Assembly (NCBI RefSeq): GCF_000425745.1
Contig: NZ_AUEA01000006.1
Location: 62,001 to 126,000 of the forward strand
Direction: 5' to 3'
Origin: Pseudomonas cremoricolorata DSM 17059 = NBRC 16634
GTDB lineage: Bacteria > Pseudomonadota > Gammaproteobacteria > Pseudomonadales > Pseudomonadaceae
Length of the DNA stretch: 64,000 nucleotides
The position numbers and the translations under genes were made by a program. The notes under the pieces were generated by a model. That model worked only from the letters and a program-made list of their open reading frames with translations, was not told the DNA's origin and ran no database searches. Positions within the stretch are counted from its first letter, which is position 1. Every line of letters starts with the position of its first letter. Below are positions 9,173 to 18,849 of this stretch, piece by piece.

Positions 9173-9305
9173 TCCAGCCTGTCGCTCACGCCTGCAACCC
9201 CAAGCCCAGGCGATTCCCGCTGAGTAAACGTCGCTCCGGCGCTAGGCGCATTTCCTACACAGGTCTACAATCGCCCTCCCCGCTTTGACATCGCCGTCCA
9301 CACTG

Positions 9306-10649
9306 ATGCCGACTTGCACGCTTCACCCCCTGCCCTATCATGCCGACCCCGCGGGCTACTTCGCACACCTTCGCGACGCCCCCGGCGCGGTACTGCTCGA
9401 CAGCGCGCGCCCAGGCGCCGAGCGCGGGCGTTTCGACCTGCTCAGCGCCTGGCCCGTACAGGCACTTCAGGTTCGCCCGCAGGAGAGCGGCGAGGCGTAC
9501 CTGCAGCGCCTGCGCGAGGCACTCGCGCAGCTGGGCCCGGCCGAGTTGCCGGACGCAGTCGAGCTGCCCTTCGCCGGCGGACTGATCGGCTACCTGAGCT
9601 ATGACTTTGGCCGGCGCCTGGAGCAATTGCCGGAGCGCGCCGTGGACGATCTGCACCTGCCCGACGCGAGCCTTGGCGTGTATGCCTGGGCCTTGGTCAG
9701 CGACCATCACTTGCGCACCAGCCAGTTGGTATTTCATCCGCAGCTGGACGCTGACGAACGTACACGCCTGATCGCGCTGCTCACCGCGCCTGCGCCCCGG
9801 CATGAAGCCCGCTTCAGCTTGCGTGGGGCGATGCGCGGCGACCTCGACAGCGAACAGTACCGCCAGGCGTTCGACCGCGTGCAGACGTACATCCACGCAG
9901 GTGACTGCTACCAGATCAACCTCACGCAACGCTTCCGCGCGCCGTGCCAGGGCGACCCGTGGCAGGCCTACCGTGCGTTGCGCCAGGCCTGCCCGACGCC
10001 GTTTTCCGGCTTCATGCAACTGGCTGACGGCAGCGCCTTGCTCAGCCTGTCGCCCGAGCGCTTCGTGCAAGTCAGCCAGGGCCGAGTGGAAACCCGGCCG
10101 ATCAAGGGCACCCGCCCGCGCGCCAGCGACGCCTTACAGGATGCTGCCAACGCTGAGGAACTGCTCGGCAGCAGCAAGGATCGCTCGGAAAACCTGATGA
10201 TCGTCGACCTGCTGCGCAACGACCTTGGGCGCACCTGCGAGATCGGTTCGGTGCGGGTGCCGGAGCTGTTCAGCCTCGAGAGCTACCCCAACGTGCATCA
10301 CCTGGTGAGCAGCGTCACCGGCCGCCTGGCCGCTGGCCGCGATGCCTTCGACCTGATCGCCGGCAGCTTCCCCGGCGGCTCGATCACCGGGGCGCCGAAG
10401 ATCCGTGCCATGCAGATCATCGACGAACTGGAACCCACCCGCCGCGCGCTGTACTGCGGCTCGCTGCTGTACGTGGATGTGCGCGGCGAAATGGACAGCT
10501 CGATCGCCATCCGCAGCCTGCTGATCAAGGACGGTCAGGTGTGTTGCTGGGGCGGCGGTGCGGTGGTGGCCGACTCGCAATGGCAGGCCGAGTACGAAGA
10601 GTCGATCGCCAAGGTGAGAATTCTGCTGGAGACGCTGCAGGCACTGTGA
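9306..10649 (+). CDS. pabB: PabB, aminodeoxychorismate synthase component I
   Basis: A chorismate-binding enzyme of 447 residues that, with the PabA glutaminase, makes 4-amino-4-deoxychorismate for folate. Diagnostic segments are PIKGTRPR, the long SKDRSENLMIVDLLRNDLGR (about residues 290-310) and FPGGSITGAPKIRAMQII near the C-terminus. The lysine of PIKGT is typical of PabB rather than anthranilate synthase TrpE. ATG at 9306 is chosen; a TTG at 9285 is also in frame, and neither has a clear Shine-Dalgarno. No pabA or pabC is nearby. A terminator-like hairpin follows. Confidence 0.92.
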   Translation: MPTCTLHPLPYHADPAGYFAHLRDAPGAVLLDSARPGAERGRFDLLSAWPVQALQVRPQESGEAYLQRLREALAQLGPAELPDAVELPFAGGLIGYLSYDFGRRLEQLPERAVDDLHLPDASLGVYAWALVSDHHLRTSQLVFHPQLDADERTRLIALLTAPAPRHEARFSLRGAMRGDLDSEQYRQAFDRVQTYIHAGDCYQINLTQRFRAPCQGDPWQAYRALRQACPTPFSGFMQLADGSALLSLSPERFVQVSQGRVETRPIKGTRPRASDALQDAANAEELLGSSKDRSENLMIVDLLRNDLGRTCEIGSVRVPELFSLESYPNVHHLVSSVTGRLAAGRDAFDLIAGSFPGGSITGAPKIRAMQIIDELEPTRRALYCGSLLYVDVRGEMDSSIAIRSLLIKDGQVCCWGGGAVVADSQWQAEYEESIAKVRILLETLQAL

Positions 10650-10651
10650 GC

Positions 10652-10686
10652 GCCGGGGGTGACGCTGCGTCTGTTCCGGCTTTTTT
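10652..10686 (+). terminator. Rho-independent terminator after pabB
   Basis: GCCGG at 10652-10656 pairs with CCGGC at 10676-10680, with an inner GACG/CGTC stem, followed directly by TTTTTT. It begins 2 nt past the pabB stop. Confidence 0.7.
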
Positions 10687-10743
10687 GTTACCATCGGCTT
10701 CACTACGAGCGCCAAGCGCCATATTCAAGATGGAAACCGCCTG

Positions 10744-11478
10744 ATGAGCCAACCCTTCGACGTCGCCGCCCTGGCCGCCACCTACGCCAGCAAGTCCCCT
10801 CAGGACATCCTCAAGCTCGCCTTCGAGCATTTCGGTGATGACCTGTGGATTTCCTTCAGCGGCGCCGAAGACGTGGTGCTGGTGGACATGGCCTGGAGGC
10901 TCAACAAGCAGGTCAAGGTGTTCAGCCTCGACACCGGTCGTCTGCACCCGGAAACCTATCGCTTCATCGAGCAGGTGCGCGAGCAGTACAACCTGCCCAT
11001 CGAGCTGCTCAGCCCGGACCGTGACAAGCTCGATGCCTTCGTCAAGGACAAGGGCTTGTTCAGCTTCTACCGCGATGGCCATGGCGAATGCTGCGGCGTG
11101 CGCAAGATCGAACCACTGCGGCGCAAGCTGGCGACCGTCAGCGCCTGGGCCACCGGCCAGCGCCGCGACCAGAGCCCCGGCACCCGTAGCCAGGTGGCTG
11201 CACTGGAAATCGACACTGCGTTCTCCACCCTCGAGCGCCCGCTGTACAAGTTCAACCCGCTGGCGCAGATGACCAGCGAGGAAGTCTGGGGCTATATACG
11301 CATGATGGAGCTGCCCTACAACAGCCTGCACGAGCGCGGCTTCATCAGCATCGGCTGCGAACCCTGCACCCGCCCGGTCCTGCCCCGCCAGCACGAGCGC
11401 GAGGGTCGCTGGTGGTGGGAAGAATCGACGCAGAAAGAATGCGGCCTGCACGCTGGCAACCTCATCAGCAAGGCCTGA
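10744..11478 (+). CDS. cysH: CysH, adenylylsulfate (APS) reductase with Fe-S cluster
   Basis: An assimilatory sulfonucleotide reductase of 244 residues making sulfite. The cluster cysteines are present as Cys116-Cys117 (GECCGVRK) and Cys205/Cys208 (GCEPCTRP), with the catalytic cysteine in KECGLH (Cys233). This four-cysteine pattern marks the APS-reducing type found in pseudomonads, unlike the cluster-free PAPS reductase of E. coli. The PP-loop-like [12 protein letters not shown] lies at about 37-48. The gene is convergent with cysB, its likely activator, across a shared bidirectional terminator. Confidence 0.95.
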   Translation: MSQPFDVAALAATYASKSPQDILKLAFEHFGDDLWISFSGAEDVVLVDMAWRLNKQVKVFSLDTGRLHPETYRFIEQVREQYNLPIELLSPDRDKLDAFVKDKGLFSFYRDGHGECCGVRKIEPLRRKLATVSAWATGQRRDQSPGTRSQVAALEIDTAFSTLERPLYKFNPLAQMTSEEVWGYIRMMELPYNSLHERGFISIGCEPCTRPVLPRQHEREGRWWWEESTQKECGLHAGNLISKA

Positions 11479-11570
11479 CGGCAGCGGCTAGCTTTAAGCG
11501 GCAAGCGGCAAGTAAGAGCGGTCCGTGGTGGGGCGGCTGTTTCTTGTGGCTTGGCGCTTTGCTTTAGGCA

Positions 11571-11605
11571 AAGAAAAAGAGCAGACCGGCGCGGACTGCT
11601 CTTTC
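11571..11605. terminator. Bidirectional terminator between cysH and cysB
   Basis: AAAGAGCAG at 11576-11584 pairs with CTGCTCTTT at 11596-11604, with an inner CCG/CGG stem. A-rich sequence on the left gives a T-run on the minus strand, and TTTCTT follows on the plus strand, so it could serve both convergent genes. Confidence 0.75.
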
Positions 11606-11636
11606 TTGTAGCTTGCAGCTCGTAGCTTATCGCTTG

Positions 11637-12684
<1,048 letters not shown>

Positions 12685-12751
12685 TTAGTGGTCAAAGAAA
12701 TAAATCTAGAACTTTTTCTTCAATGGGCAGGGATTTTACAACAGCGCTGCT

Positions 12752-13249
12752 TCACACTTTCCGACGACCCAGGTGCTGCGATAGCGGCACCATGTACACC
12801 GGCACTTGGGCCAGCTGCAGCAGCCTGACCGCAGTGCGCCCGATCGGCACGTCTACCCCAGCGCCCTGGCTGTGGCTGCCGAAGATCAGCAGATCGGCGC
12901 CCAGCCGCTCGACCTGGTCGAGAATCACCTGCGCCGGATCGCCCTGGCGCACCCTGACCGCCTTGATGACCGCCAGATCAGCCGCCTCACCCAGCTCTTC
13001 GCGCAAATTGCCCAGTACCCGCTGCTCGATGCTCGCCAGCACGGCGTCCACGCCCTGACCGTGCAGGCGGTCGAGGGTCTGCTCGTCGAGGCAGCTCTGC
13101 AGCAGTGACTCGGCGAACTGGCCCATGGGCTCGACCGCATGAATGATGTACAGGTCGGCCTGGAAGGTGCGCGCCAGGGCCAGAGCATGCTGCATGACGA
13201 ACGGCGCGTAGACGCCAAGGTCGCTGGCGTACAGCAGAGAACGAATCAT
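12752..13249 (-). CDS. Universal stress protein A family
   Basis: A single UspA domain of 165 residues. The N-terminus MIRSLLYASDLG is the usual first strand, and the ATP-binding signature G-2X-G-9X-G-S/T appears partly, as LIFGSHSQGAGVDVPIGRTAVRLL near residues 125-148. The ATG at 13249 has a strong GAGGAGG site. It follows panE by 71 nt on the same strand and may be co-transcribed with it. Its specific stress role cannot be told from sequence. Confidence 0.85.
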   Translation of the reverse strand: MIRSLLYASDLGVYAPFVMQHALALARTFQADLYIIHAVEPMGQFAESLLQSCLDEQTLDRLHGQGVDAVLASIEQRVLGNLREELGEAADLAVIKAVRVRQGDPAQVILDQVERLGADLLIFGSHSQGAGVDVPIGRTAVRLLQLAQVPVYMVPLSQHLGRRKV

Positions 13250-13320
13250 GCGGCCTCCTCGACTGCCAGGACGGCAGAGCAAGGTTGAGCTTAGCAGCGC
13301 CTCCGGGCAACGACGCCGCG

Positions 13321-14271
13321 TCACTCGAGCGTGCGGTTGCGCCGGTCGATGAAGGCCAAGGCTTCATACAGCGCCTGCATGCGCGGCAGCACGCATCCGG
13401 CTGCCCGCGCCTGGGCCAGGGGCGCTGCGTAGATTGCCTGCAACTCCAGCGGGCGCTGCTGGACATGGTCGTGGTACATGCTCGGCCAGTAGTCGGGCAT
13501 CTGCTCGGTGACCCGCAGCAGGTGCGCCGCATAGCCATCATCCAGCACCTGGCCACAGGCTCTGGCGCCCTCGACCACTTCAGCCATCAGCGCCTCGATC
13601 GAGGCGCGGCTGTCAGGGTCGCCCATCAAGGCACTGGTGCTGGCCCCGAGCAGCACCGAAAGACCGTTGTACGGCACGTTCCACACCAGTTTCTGCCAAC
13701 GCGCCAGGGCCAGGTCGGGCATGGCCTGCGAGTCGATACCGGCGCGCTGGAACAACTCGGCGCCGGCCTCGACGATGGCCTGGCCGCCGTCAGCCGCAGG
13801 CCCGCTGTGATAACCCAGGTTGACCGCGCCGAGCGCCTGGTGGCGGATGTTGCCCGGGCCTTCCCGGTGCACGCAGATGAAACACAACCCGCCGAGCAGG
13901 TGCATGTCGTCGCGAAGTGCCGGGCGCAGTTGATCTTCCATGCCCAGGCCATTCTGCAGCAACAGCACCTTTGCCCCGGGTGCCGCCGCCTGCACCAGCA
14001 ACGGCGCCAGCTCGGCGTTGCTGGTGGCCTTGGCGCCCACCAGCAGCCAATCGCAGGGCGGCAGGTCGGCGGCATTGGCATACGCCTGCACCGGCAGGCT
14101 CAGCACGCCGTGCACGCGACTGTCGACGGTCAACCCGCGCTCGGCCACTGCCGCGTACTCGCTGCGCAGCAAAAAATGCACATCGAAACCGGCCCGGGCC
14201 AGCATCAGGCCGTAGAAACCACCAATGGCGCCACTGCCAATGATGCCGATTCGGACGGGTTGGGTGCTCAT
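13321..14271 (-). CDS. 2-dehydropantoate 2-reductase (PanE/ApbA family)
   Basis: A protein of 316 residues with an N-terminal Rossmann motif (IGIIGSGAIGGFYGLMLARAG, about 8-28, partial quote of the family signature) and a C-terminal helical ketopantoate reductase domain (KLVWNVPYNGLSVLLG near 165-180). It would reduce ketopantoate to pantoate with NADPH for coenzyme A. The start at 14271 has a GGAGAG site; the longer frame is spurious. Pseudomonads have several paralogues, so it may serve another substrate. It is divergent from aroF. Confidence 0.8.
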   Translation of the reverse strand: MSTQPVRIGIIGSGAIGGFYGLMLARAGFDVHFLLRSEYAAVAERGLTVDSRVHGVLSLPVQAYANAADLPPCDWLLVGAKATSNAELAPLLVQAAAPGAKVLLLQNGLGMEDQLRPALRDDMHLLGGLCFICVHREGPGNIRHQALGAVNLGYHSGPAADGGQAIVEAGAELFQRAGIDSQAMPDLALARWQKLVWNVPYNGLSVLLGASTSALMGDPDSRASIEALMAEVVEGARACGQVLDDGYAAHLLRVTEQMPDYWPSMYHDHVQQRPLELQAIYAAPLAQARAAGCVLPRMQALYEALAFIDRRNRTLE

Positions 14272-14379
14272 GCAGCTCTCCAAATGCGCGTGGTCGAGCC
14301 GACGATCTTGGCACGAGCGCCGGGTGCATTTCGAGCCTGGGCCGATCGAGCCTGCGCGATGGGCGCCGGGAACCGGCAA

Positions 14380-14402
14380 AAACCCCACGCCGGCTGGGGT
14401 TT
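14380..14402. repeat. Terminator-like hairpin in the panE-aroF divergent spacer
   Basis: AAACCCCA at 14380-14387 pairs with TGGGGTTT at 14395-14402 across a 7-nt loop. It is 120 nt upstream of aroF in a region where no gene should end, so it may be an attenuator or an antisense terminator. Confidence 0.45.
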
Positions 14403-14522
14403 GCCCATTGTCGCCGCCCCCTTGAACGCGCTAAGGTTCTGCCCTCCCCGCTGCGAACAAACTGCTGCTGGGCCGCACGGGGATTGCTGGCGGCCGGCAC
14501 CCGTGACCTGACGAGTAACACG

Positions 14523-15599
14523 ATGGCTGATTTACCGATCGATGACCTTAACGTTGCCTCCAACGAGACTTTGATCACCCCTGATCAGCTCAAGAAGGAA
14601 ATCCCCCTCAGCAGCAAGGCCCTGCACACCGTGACTACAGGTCGCGAAGTGGTGCGCAATATTCTCGATGGCAAGGACCACCGCCTGTTCGTGGTGGTCG
14701 GCCCCTGCTCGATCCACGACATCGACGCCGCCCATGCCTACGCCGAGCGCCTCAAGGTGCTGGCCGAGGAAGTGTCCGACACGCTGTATCTGGTCATGCG
14801 CGTGTATTTCGAAAAGCCGCGCACCACGGTCGGCTGGAAAGGCCTGATCAACGATCCGTACCTGGATGACTCGTTCAAGATTCAGGACGGTCTGCACATC
14901 GGCCGCAAGCTGCTGCTCGATCTGGCGGAAAAGGGTCTGCCCACCGCCACCGAAGCCCTCGACCCGATTTCCCCGCAGTACCTGCAAGACCTCATCAGCT
15001 GGTCAGCCATCGGCGCGCGTACCACCGAGTCGCAGACGCACCGGGAAATGGCTTCCGGGCTGTCGTCGGCGGTCGGCTTCAAGAACGGCACCGACGGCGG
15101 CCTGACCGTCGCCATCAATGCACTGCAGTCGGTGTCCAAGCCGCACCGCTTCCTCGGCATCAACCAGGAAGGCGGCGTGTCGATCGTCACCACCAAGGGC
15201 AACGCCTACGGTCACGTGGTATTGCGCGGTGGCAACGGCAAGCCCAACTATGATTCGGTCAGCGTTGCGCTGTGCGAGCAAGACCTGACCAAGGCCAAGA
15301 TCAAGCCGAACATCATGGTCGACTGCAGCCACGCCAACTCCAACAAGGACCCTGCTTTGCAGCCGTTGGTCATGGACAACGTCGCCAACCAGATCCTGGA
15401 AGGCAACCAGTCGATCATCGGCCTGATGGTGGAGAGCCACCTGAACTGGGGTGCGCAGTCGATTCCGAAGAATCTTGCCGAACTGCAATACGGCGTGTCG
15501 GTCACTGACGCCTGCATCGACTGGGCCACCACTGAAACGGCCCTGCGCAGCATGCACGCCAAGCTCAAGGATGTTCTGCCCAAGCGCCAGCGCGGCTGA
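14523..15599 (+). CDS. aroF: Class I DAHP synthase
   Basis: 3-deoxy-7-phosphoheptulonate synthase, 358 residues, the first committed enzyme of the shikimate pathway. Diagnostic segments are VVVGPCSIHD (about 60-69), KPRTTVGWKGL, and FKNGTDGG, plus IMVDCSHANSNKD near residue 265. It belongs to the AroFGH class. Which aromatic amino acid inhibits it cannot be judged safely by eye. ATG at 14523 gives the right length; an open frame begins 39 nt upstream. A strong terminator follows. Confidence 0.93.
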   Translation: MADLPIDDLNVASNETLITPDQLKKEIPLSSKALHTVTTGREVVRNILDGKDHRLFVVVGPCSIHDIDAAHAYAERLKVLAEEVSDTLYLVMRVYFEKPRTTVGWKGLINDPYLDDSFKIQDGLHIGRKLLLDLAEKGLPTATEALDPISPQYLQDLISWSAIGARTTESQTHREMASGLSSAVGFKNGTDGGLTVAINALQSVSKPHRFLGINQEGGVSIVTTKGNAYGHVVLRGGNGKPNYDSVSVALCEQDLTKAKIKPNIMVDCSHANSNKDPALQPLVMDNVANQILEGNQSIIGLMVESHLNWGAQSIPKNLAELQYGVSVTDACIDWATTETALRSMHAKLKDVLPKRQRG

Positions 15600-15617
15600 G
15601 GCCAACACCTGAACATG

Positions 15618-15644
15618 AAAACGCCGGGCATTGCCCGGCGTTTT
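15618..15644 (+). terminator. Terminator after aroF
   Basis: AAAACGCCGGGC (15618-15629) pairs perfectly with GCCCGGCGTTTT (15633-15644) across a 3-nt loop. The flanking A- and T-runs allow bidirectional use with the convergent acetyltransferase gene. Confidence 0.85.
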
Positions 15645-15663
15645 CGTTGTGATCAGTTGGTCA

Positions 15664-15945
15664 TCACGCCTGGTTGGAGTGGCGCTGCTGACGCTCCATG
15701 TAGCGCTCCACGTACGAACACGACGGAATGACCGTGTAGCCCATCTGCTCGGCATAGGCCAGCGCCCGCTCGGTCAGGGCCGCAGCGATGCCACGCCCGC
15801 GCAGGGCGTCAGGGACGAAGGTGCGATAGATGTCCAGCGTCTGCTTGCCCAGGTCCATGTAGGTCAGGTAAGCCCGATGACCGTCCACATGGGTCTCGAA
15901 CTGATGACCAGTCTGGTCATGGCGGATGGTCAGCGCTTCGCTCAT
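15664..15945 (-). CDS. Small GNAT-like N-acetyltransferase
   Basis: A short protein of 93 residues matching the compact Gcn5-related family (YjdJ type). It has an acetyl-CoA binding segment DALRGRGIAAALTERALAYA near residues 47-66 and a conserved CSYVERYMER at the C-terminus. The ATG at 15945 has GAGGAG 5 nt upstream; the GTG just before it is too close to that site. The substrate is unknown. It is convergent with aroF. Confidence 0.75.
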   Translation of the reverse strand: MSEALTIRHDQTGHQFETHVDGHRAYLTYMDLGKQTLDIYRTFVPDALRGRGIAAALTERALAYAEQMGYTVIPSCSYVERYMERQQRHSNQA

Positions 15946-16421
15946 CACAACTCCTCGCAGGTCTTCTGGCAGACCCCAGCCTTATCGATGTAATCGTTGC
16001 AGCCCGACAGCTTCATGCGCGTTGGACAGTACCGCACGCAGTATCGTTCGGCGCTGGGTATCTGGCAACTAGTCTGCTGCCGGTCGACCCTGGCCTACTG
16101 CGTCAAGTGCGCATACAGTGCGCGCTGGGAAGTGCGTAGTGTGCGCCGGCAAGAGGGTTGTTCGCCATGACCACGCATGACCGAAAAGCTCACGCTTAGT
16201 TCCACAAAAGTTATCCGCCCGGGTGCATACGGCCTGCGCGAAGGATTGCCGATGACCGTCTGTTTACAGGGCCGAGGCGCTGTTGGCGACAAGATTTTTT
16301 TGCGCTTCTTGCTTTCAGTCAGTTTACTTACTACAAGTAATGGGTACTATGTACGCCGGCCAGTTTCTCACGTTCGAGAGATGGCTATTTAATAGATATA
16401 AAGTCCTTGAAGGGGAACACG
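15946..16421. other. Non-coding stretch upstream of oprI
   Basis: About 475 bp without a convincing gene. The right half is AT-rich (T7 run near 16294-16301) and ends in the oprI promoter. The left half is GC-average and shows no RNA gene, repeat or strong hairpin that I can support. Confidence 0.5.
16323..16350 (+). promoter_or_regulatory. Candidate sigma-70 promoter of oprI
   Basis: TTTACT at 16323-16328 and TACTAT at 16345-16350 are 16 bp apart, 4/6 matches each, inside the AT-rich upstream tract. This would give a leader of about 65 nt before the oprI start. Confidence 0.5.
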
Positions 16422-16673
16422 ATGAACAACGTTCTGAAATTCTCTGCTCTGGCTCTGGCCGCAGTTCTGGCTACCGGTTGCAGCAGCGTCTCCAAAGAAA
16501 CCGAAGCTCGCCTGACTGCTACCGAAGACGCAGCAGCTCGCGCCCAAGCCCGTGCCGATGAAGCCTACCGCAAGGCCGACGACGCTCTGGCCGCAGCTCA
16601 GAAGGCTCAGCAGACCGCTGACGAAGCCAACGAGCGCGCTCTGCGTATGCTGGACAAAGCCAGCCGCAAGTAA
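16422..16673 (+). CDS. oprI: OprI, major outer-membrane lipoprotein (Lpp-like)
   Basis: A lipoprotein of 83 residues. The signal peptide [20 protein letters not shown] has its lipidated cysteine at Cys20, followed by an alanine-rich heptad coiled coil (about 27-78) that trimerises, and a C-terminal SRK. The terminal lysine is the residue by which Lpp proteins are joined to peptidoglycan in enterobacteria. ATG at 16422 has AAGGGG upstream. The codons are markedly biased towards the abundant set (CTG, GCT, CGC), as expected for a very highly expressed gene. It has its own promoter and terminator, and faces an L,D-transpeptidase gene. Confidence 0.96.
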   Translation: MNNVLKFSALALAAVLATGCSSVSKETEARLTATEDAAARAQARADEAYRKADDALAAAQKAQQTADEANERALRMLDKASRK

Positions 16674-16694
16674 TAATCCTTCGGGGTTATGCCT

Positions 16695-16723
16695 AAGCCG
16701 ATCCAGACTGGATCGGCTTTTTT
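16695..16723 (+). terminator. Terminator of oprI
   Basis: AGCCGATCC (16696-16704) pairs with GGATCGGCT (16710-16718), followed by TTTTTT. It lies 22 nt past the oprI stop. Confidence 0.9.
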
Positions 16724-16816
16724 GTGCCTGTCGATGATGCGCCAGGGCCGAAAAACGGTCGCTGGGGCCCGCCCTGCGGCCCCAGACCGTCCGGCACGCC
16801 GCTCAGATGAGCAGCC

Positions 16817-17788
16817 TCATTGCAGCTCGGGCGGCAACTCGGAGGCAACCGTGGCGCTGGCAGCACCCGGCACGGCGATTTCCACGGGCAGGCCATCTTC
16901 GGCCGCCACGACATCACGCACCATGTCCCAGTTGATGCGCACGTTGTTGGCCAGGTCTTCGCGCTTGAGCAAAGCGTTGATCACCGCGGTATGTTTGTCG
17001 ACCACCGACGGATTGCCACTGTCGTCCAGCGGCGTATGCGCTTCGAGGTAGACCTTGCCGCCACTGACACCGAACTTGTAAGGCTCGTTGATGATGCGCA
17101 CCGGCGTACCGACGGGGACCAGGGTGGAGAGTTCCAGCACGTTGTTGTTCAACATGCGGAAGCAACCATGACTGGTGCGCATGCCAATGCCGAACTTCTT
17201 GTTGGAACCATGGATGAGGTAACCGGGCACGCCGAGGGTGAACTTGAACGGCCCCAGCGGGTTGTCCGGGCCGGCAGGCACTACCGCCGGCAGGATATCG
17301 CCATCGGCGGCATGTTCGGCACGGATCGAGGCCGGCGGCGTCCAGGTCGGGTTGGGTGTCTTGGCGATGATCTTGGTGTTGGCAATGGGCGAGCCCCAGC
17401 CTTCGCGGCCGATACCCAGCGGGAAGGTGTACACAACGTCTTCGCCCTTGGGATAGTAGTACAGGCGATATTCAGCCAGGTTGATCACCACCCCCTCGCG
17501 CGGGCCCGGCGGCAGGATGTAGCGCGTCGGCAGCACGATTTCGGTGCCCGCCCCCGGCAACCAGGGATCGACGCCCGGGTTGGCGGCGATCATTTCCAGG
17601 TAGCCCAGGTCGTTGGCGGTGCCGATGTCGGCGAAGGTGTCTTCGTACTTGGCGGTGAGGGTACGGACCTGACCAACGACGTCCTCACCCTGAGGCGGCA
17701 ATGGCAGCTGCAGCGCGGTGGCGGGGCCTGCGACCAGCAGGGCAGCCAGGCTCAGGCAGCGGGTGACGGCAGGCAAACGCGGCAACAT
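16817..17788 (-). CDS. L,D-transpeptidase (YkuD domain)
   Basis: An exported enzyme of 323 residues with a signal peptide (1-26, ending PATA), a short LysM-like region (about 35-90), and a YkuD catalytic domain. The active-site motif is HGSNKKFGIGMRTSHGCFRM, with the nucleophile cysteine in SHGCFRM. Such enzymes form 3-3 peptidoglycan cross-links or attach Lpp-type lipoproteins. The ATG at 17788 has AAGGA 8 nt upstream; a TTG 36 nt earlier is rejected. It is convergent with oprI, an obvious candidate substrate (inference). Confidence 0.9.
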   Translation of the reverse strand: MLPRLPAVTRCLSLAALLVAGPATALQLPLPPQGEDVVGQVRTLTAKYEDTFADIGTANDLGYLEMIAANPGVDPWLPGAGTEIVLPTRYILPPGPREGVVINLAEYRLYYYPKGEDVVYTFPLGIGREGWGSPIANTKIIAKTPNPTWTPPASIRAEHAADGDILPAVVPAGPDNPLGPFKFTLGVPGYLIHGSNKKFGIGMRTSHGCFRMLNNNVLELSTLVPVGTPVRIINEPYKFGVSGGKVYLEAHTPLDDSGNPSVVDKHTAVINALLKREDLANNVRINWDMVRDVVAAEDGLPVEIAVPGAASATVASELPPELQ

Positions 17789-17893
17789 CCGGTGAATCCT
17801 TAGCAATGGGTTCAAGACATTCAAGTGTACACGCGGCCCGCGACGAGCGGGAGGCGCAAGGCCTGCAGGCTGATCGCAGATGATGAAAGGCGC

Positions 17894-18175
17894 CTACAGC
17901 TGCGGCCAGACCGGCCGGGTGCCGCGCCGCTGCGCCTCGAGGATCGCCCGGCACAAAGCGCACAAGCGCTGGTCGCGGTAGATGCTGCGTGCCACGGTCG
18001 ACCAGCGCGGCTGTGCAGGCAGCAGGCCACCACAGAGGGTGCGGTCGGCGGGCGCGCCGAGTTCCAGCTGGCGGGTGACGAGGTGAACGCGAACTTCCTG
18101 GCAGGCGAACAGATCGAGTTGTTCATCAGGCTCGATCAGTTGATAGGCGTACAGGGACCAGGCAGGGCGCGGCAT
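17894..18175 (-). CDS. Hypothetical protein with C-terminal CxxC
   Basis: A protein of 93 residues that I do not recognise. It starts MPRPAWSLYAYQLIEPDEQL and carries a LCALC (CxxC) pair near residues 75-79 plus two further cysteines. There is no signal peptide or membrane helix. The start is uncertain: an in-frame ATG lies at 18205 and a GTG at 18184. It is 58 nt downstream of tesA on the same strand, so it may be in its transcript. The codon use looks normal for the genome. Confidence 0.6.
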   Translation of the reverse strand: MPRPAWSLYAYQLIEPDEQLDLFACQEVRVHLVTRQLELGAPADRTLCGGLLPAQPRWSTVARSIYRDQRLCALCRAILEAQRRGTRPVWPQL

Positions 18176-18233
18176 CGGGGGCACTCGAAACGGGGGGCGC
18201 AACATTATCCGAAAGCGGCCCCCGATTAAAGCG

Positions 18234-18839
18234 TCAGAGCAGGGGTTTGAGCGTCGGCCAGGCATTTTCCAGAAGCTGCTTCTGGGCGCCTGAGCCGGGA
18301 TGGATGCCGTCGGCCTGCATCAGCTCGGGCACCCCGCCGACGCCCTCGAGAAAGAACGGCACCAGCGCGACATCAGTCTGCTTCGCCACCTCGCTGTAGG
18401 TCTGGGCGAAGGCCGTGGTGTAACGCTCACCGTAGTTGGGCGGCAGACGCATACCCAGCAGCAGCACCTTGGCACCCGCAGCCTTGGACTGGTCAACCAT
18501 CGCCGCAAGATTTTGTCGCAATTGCTTTGGGCTCTGCCCGCGCAGGCCATCGTTGCCGCCAAGCTCGAGCACCACGACCGCCGGCTTGTGCTCGGCCAGC
18601 AGCGCGGGAAGGCGCGCCTTGCCGCCTGCGCTGGTGTCCCCGCTGATCGACGCATTGACCACCTTGAGCGGATAACCGGAGCCCTTCAGGCGCTGTTCGA
18701 GCAGGCTGACCCAACCTTGGCGGGTATCCAGGCCAAAACCTGCGCTGATACTATCGCCGACGATCAGCAGTGTTCCCGCCATCGCGGTCTGGGCCAGGCA
18801 ATACAGGGCCAGACCTGCACTCAATAACCACACTCGCAT
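18234..18839 (-). CDS. tesA: TesA-like periplasmic SGNH arylesterase / lysophospholipase
   Basis: An SGNH hydrolase of 201 residues with a signal peptide (1-21). Block I GDSISAGFG places the catalytic serine at Ser30; block III is GGNDGLRG, and block V DGIHP supplies the Asp-His pair near residue 180. It would hydrolyse acyl esters or lysophospholipids in the periplasm. A long open frame extends upstream but runs antisense through the ABC gene. ATG at 18839 is chosen for the signal peptide and a GGAG site; an ATG 12 nt upstream is possible. It is divergent from the YbbA-like gene with only about 10 bp between starts. Confidence 0.88.
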   Translation of the reverse strand: MRVWLLSAGLALYCLAQTAMAGTLLIVGDSISAGFGLDTRQGWVSLLEQRLKGSGYPLKVVNASISGDTSAGGKARLPALLAEHKPAVVVLELGGNDGLRGQSPKQLRQNLAAMVDQSKAAGAKVLLLGMRLPPNYGERYTTAFAQTYSEVAKQTDVALVPFFLEGVGGVPELMQADGIHPGSGAQKQLLENAWPTLKPLL

Positions 18840-18849
18840 TGGATTCTCC

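Noticed and set aside
16177..16392. 71-codon open frame upstream of oprI
   Set aside because: It overlaps the oprI promoter and AT-rich tract, has no Shine-Dalgarno or motif, and ends just before the oprI ribosome-binding site.
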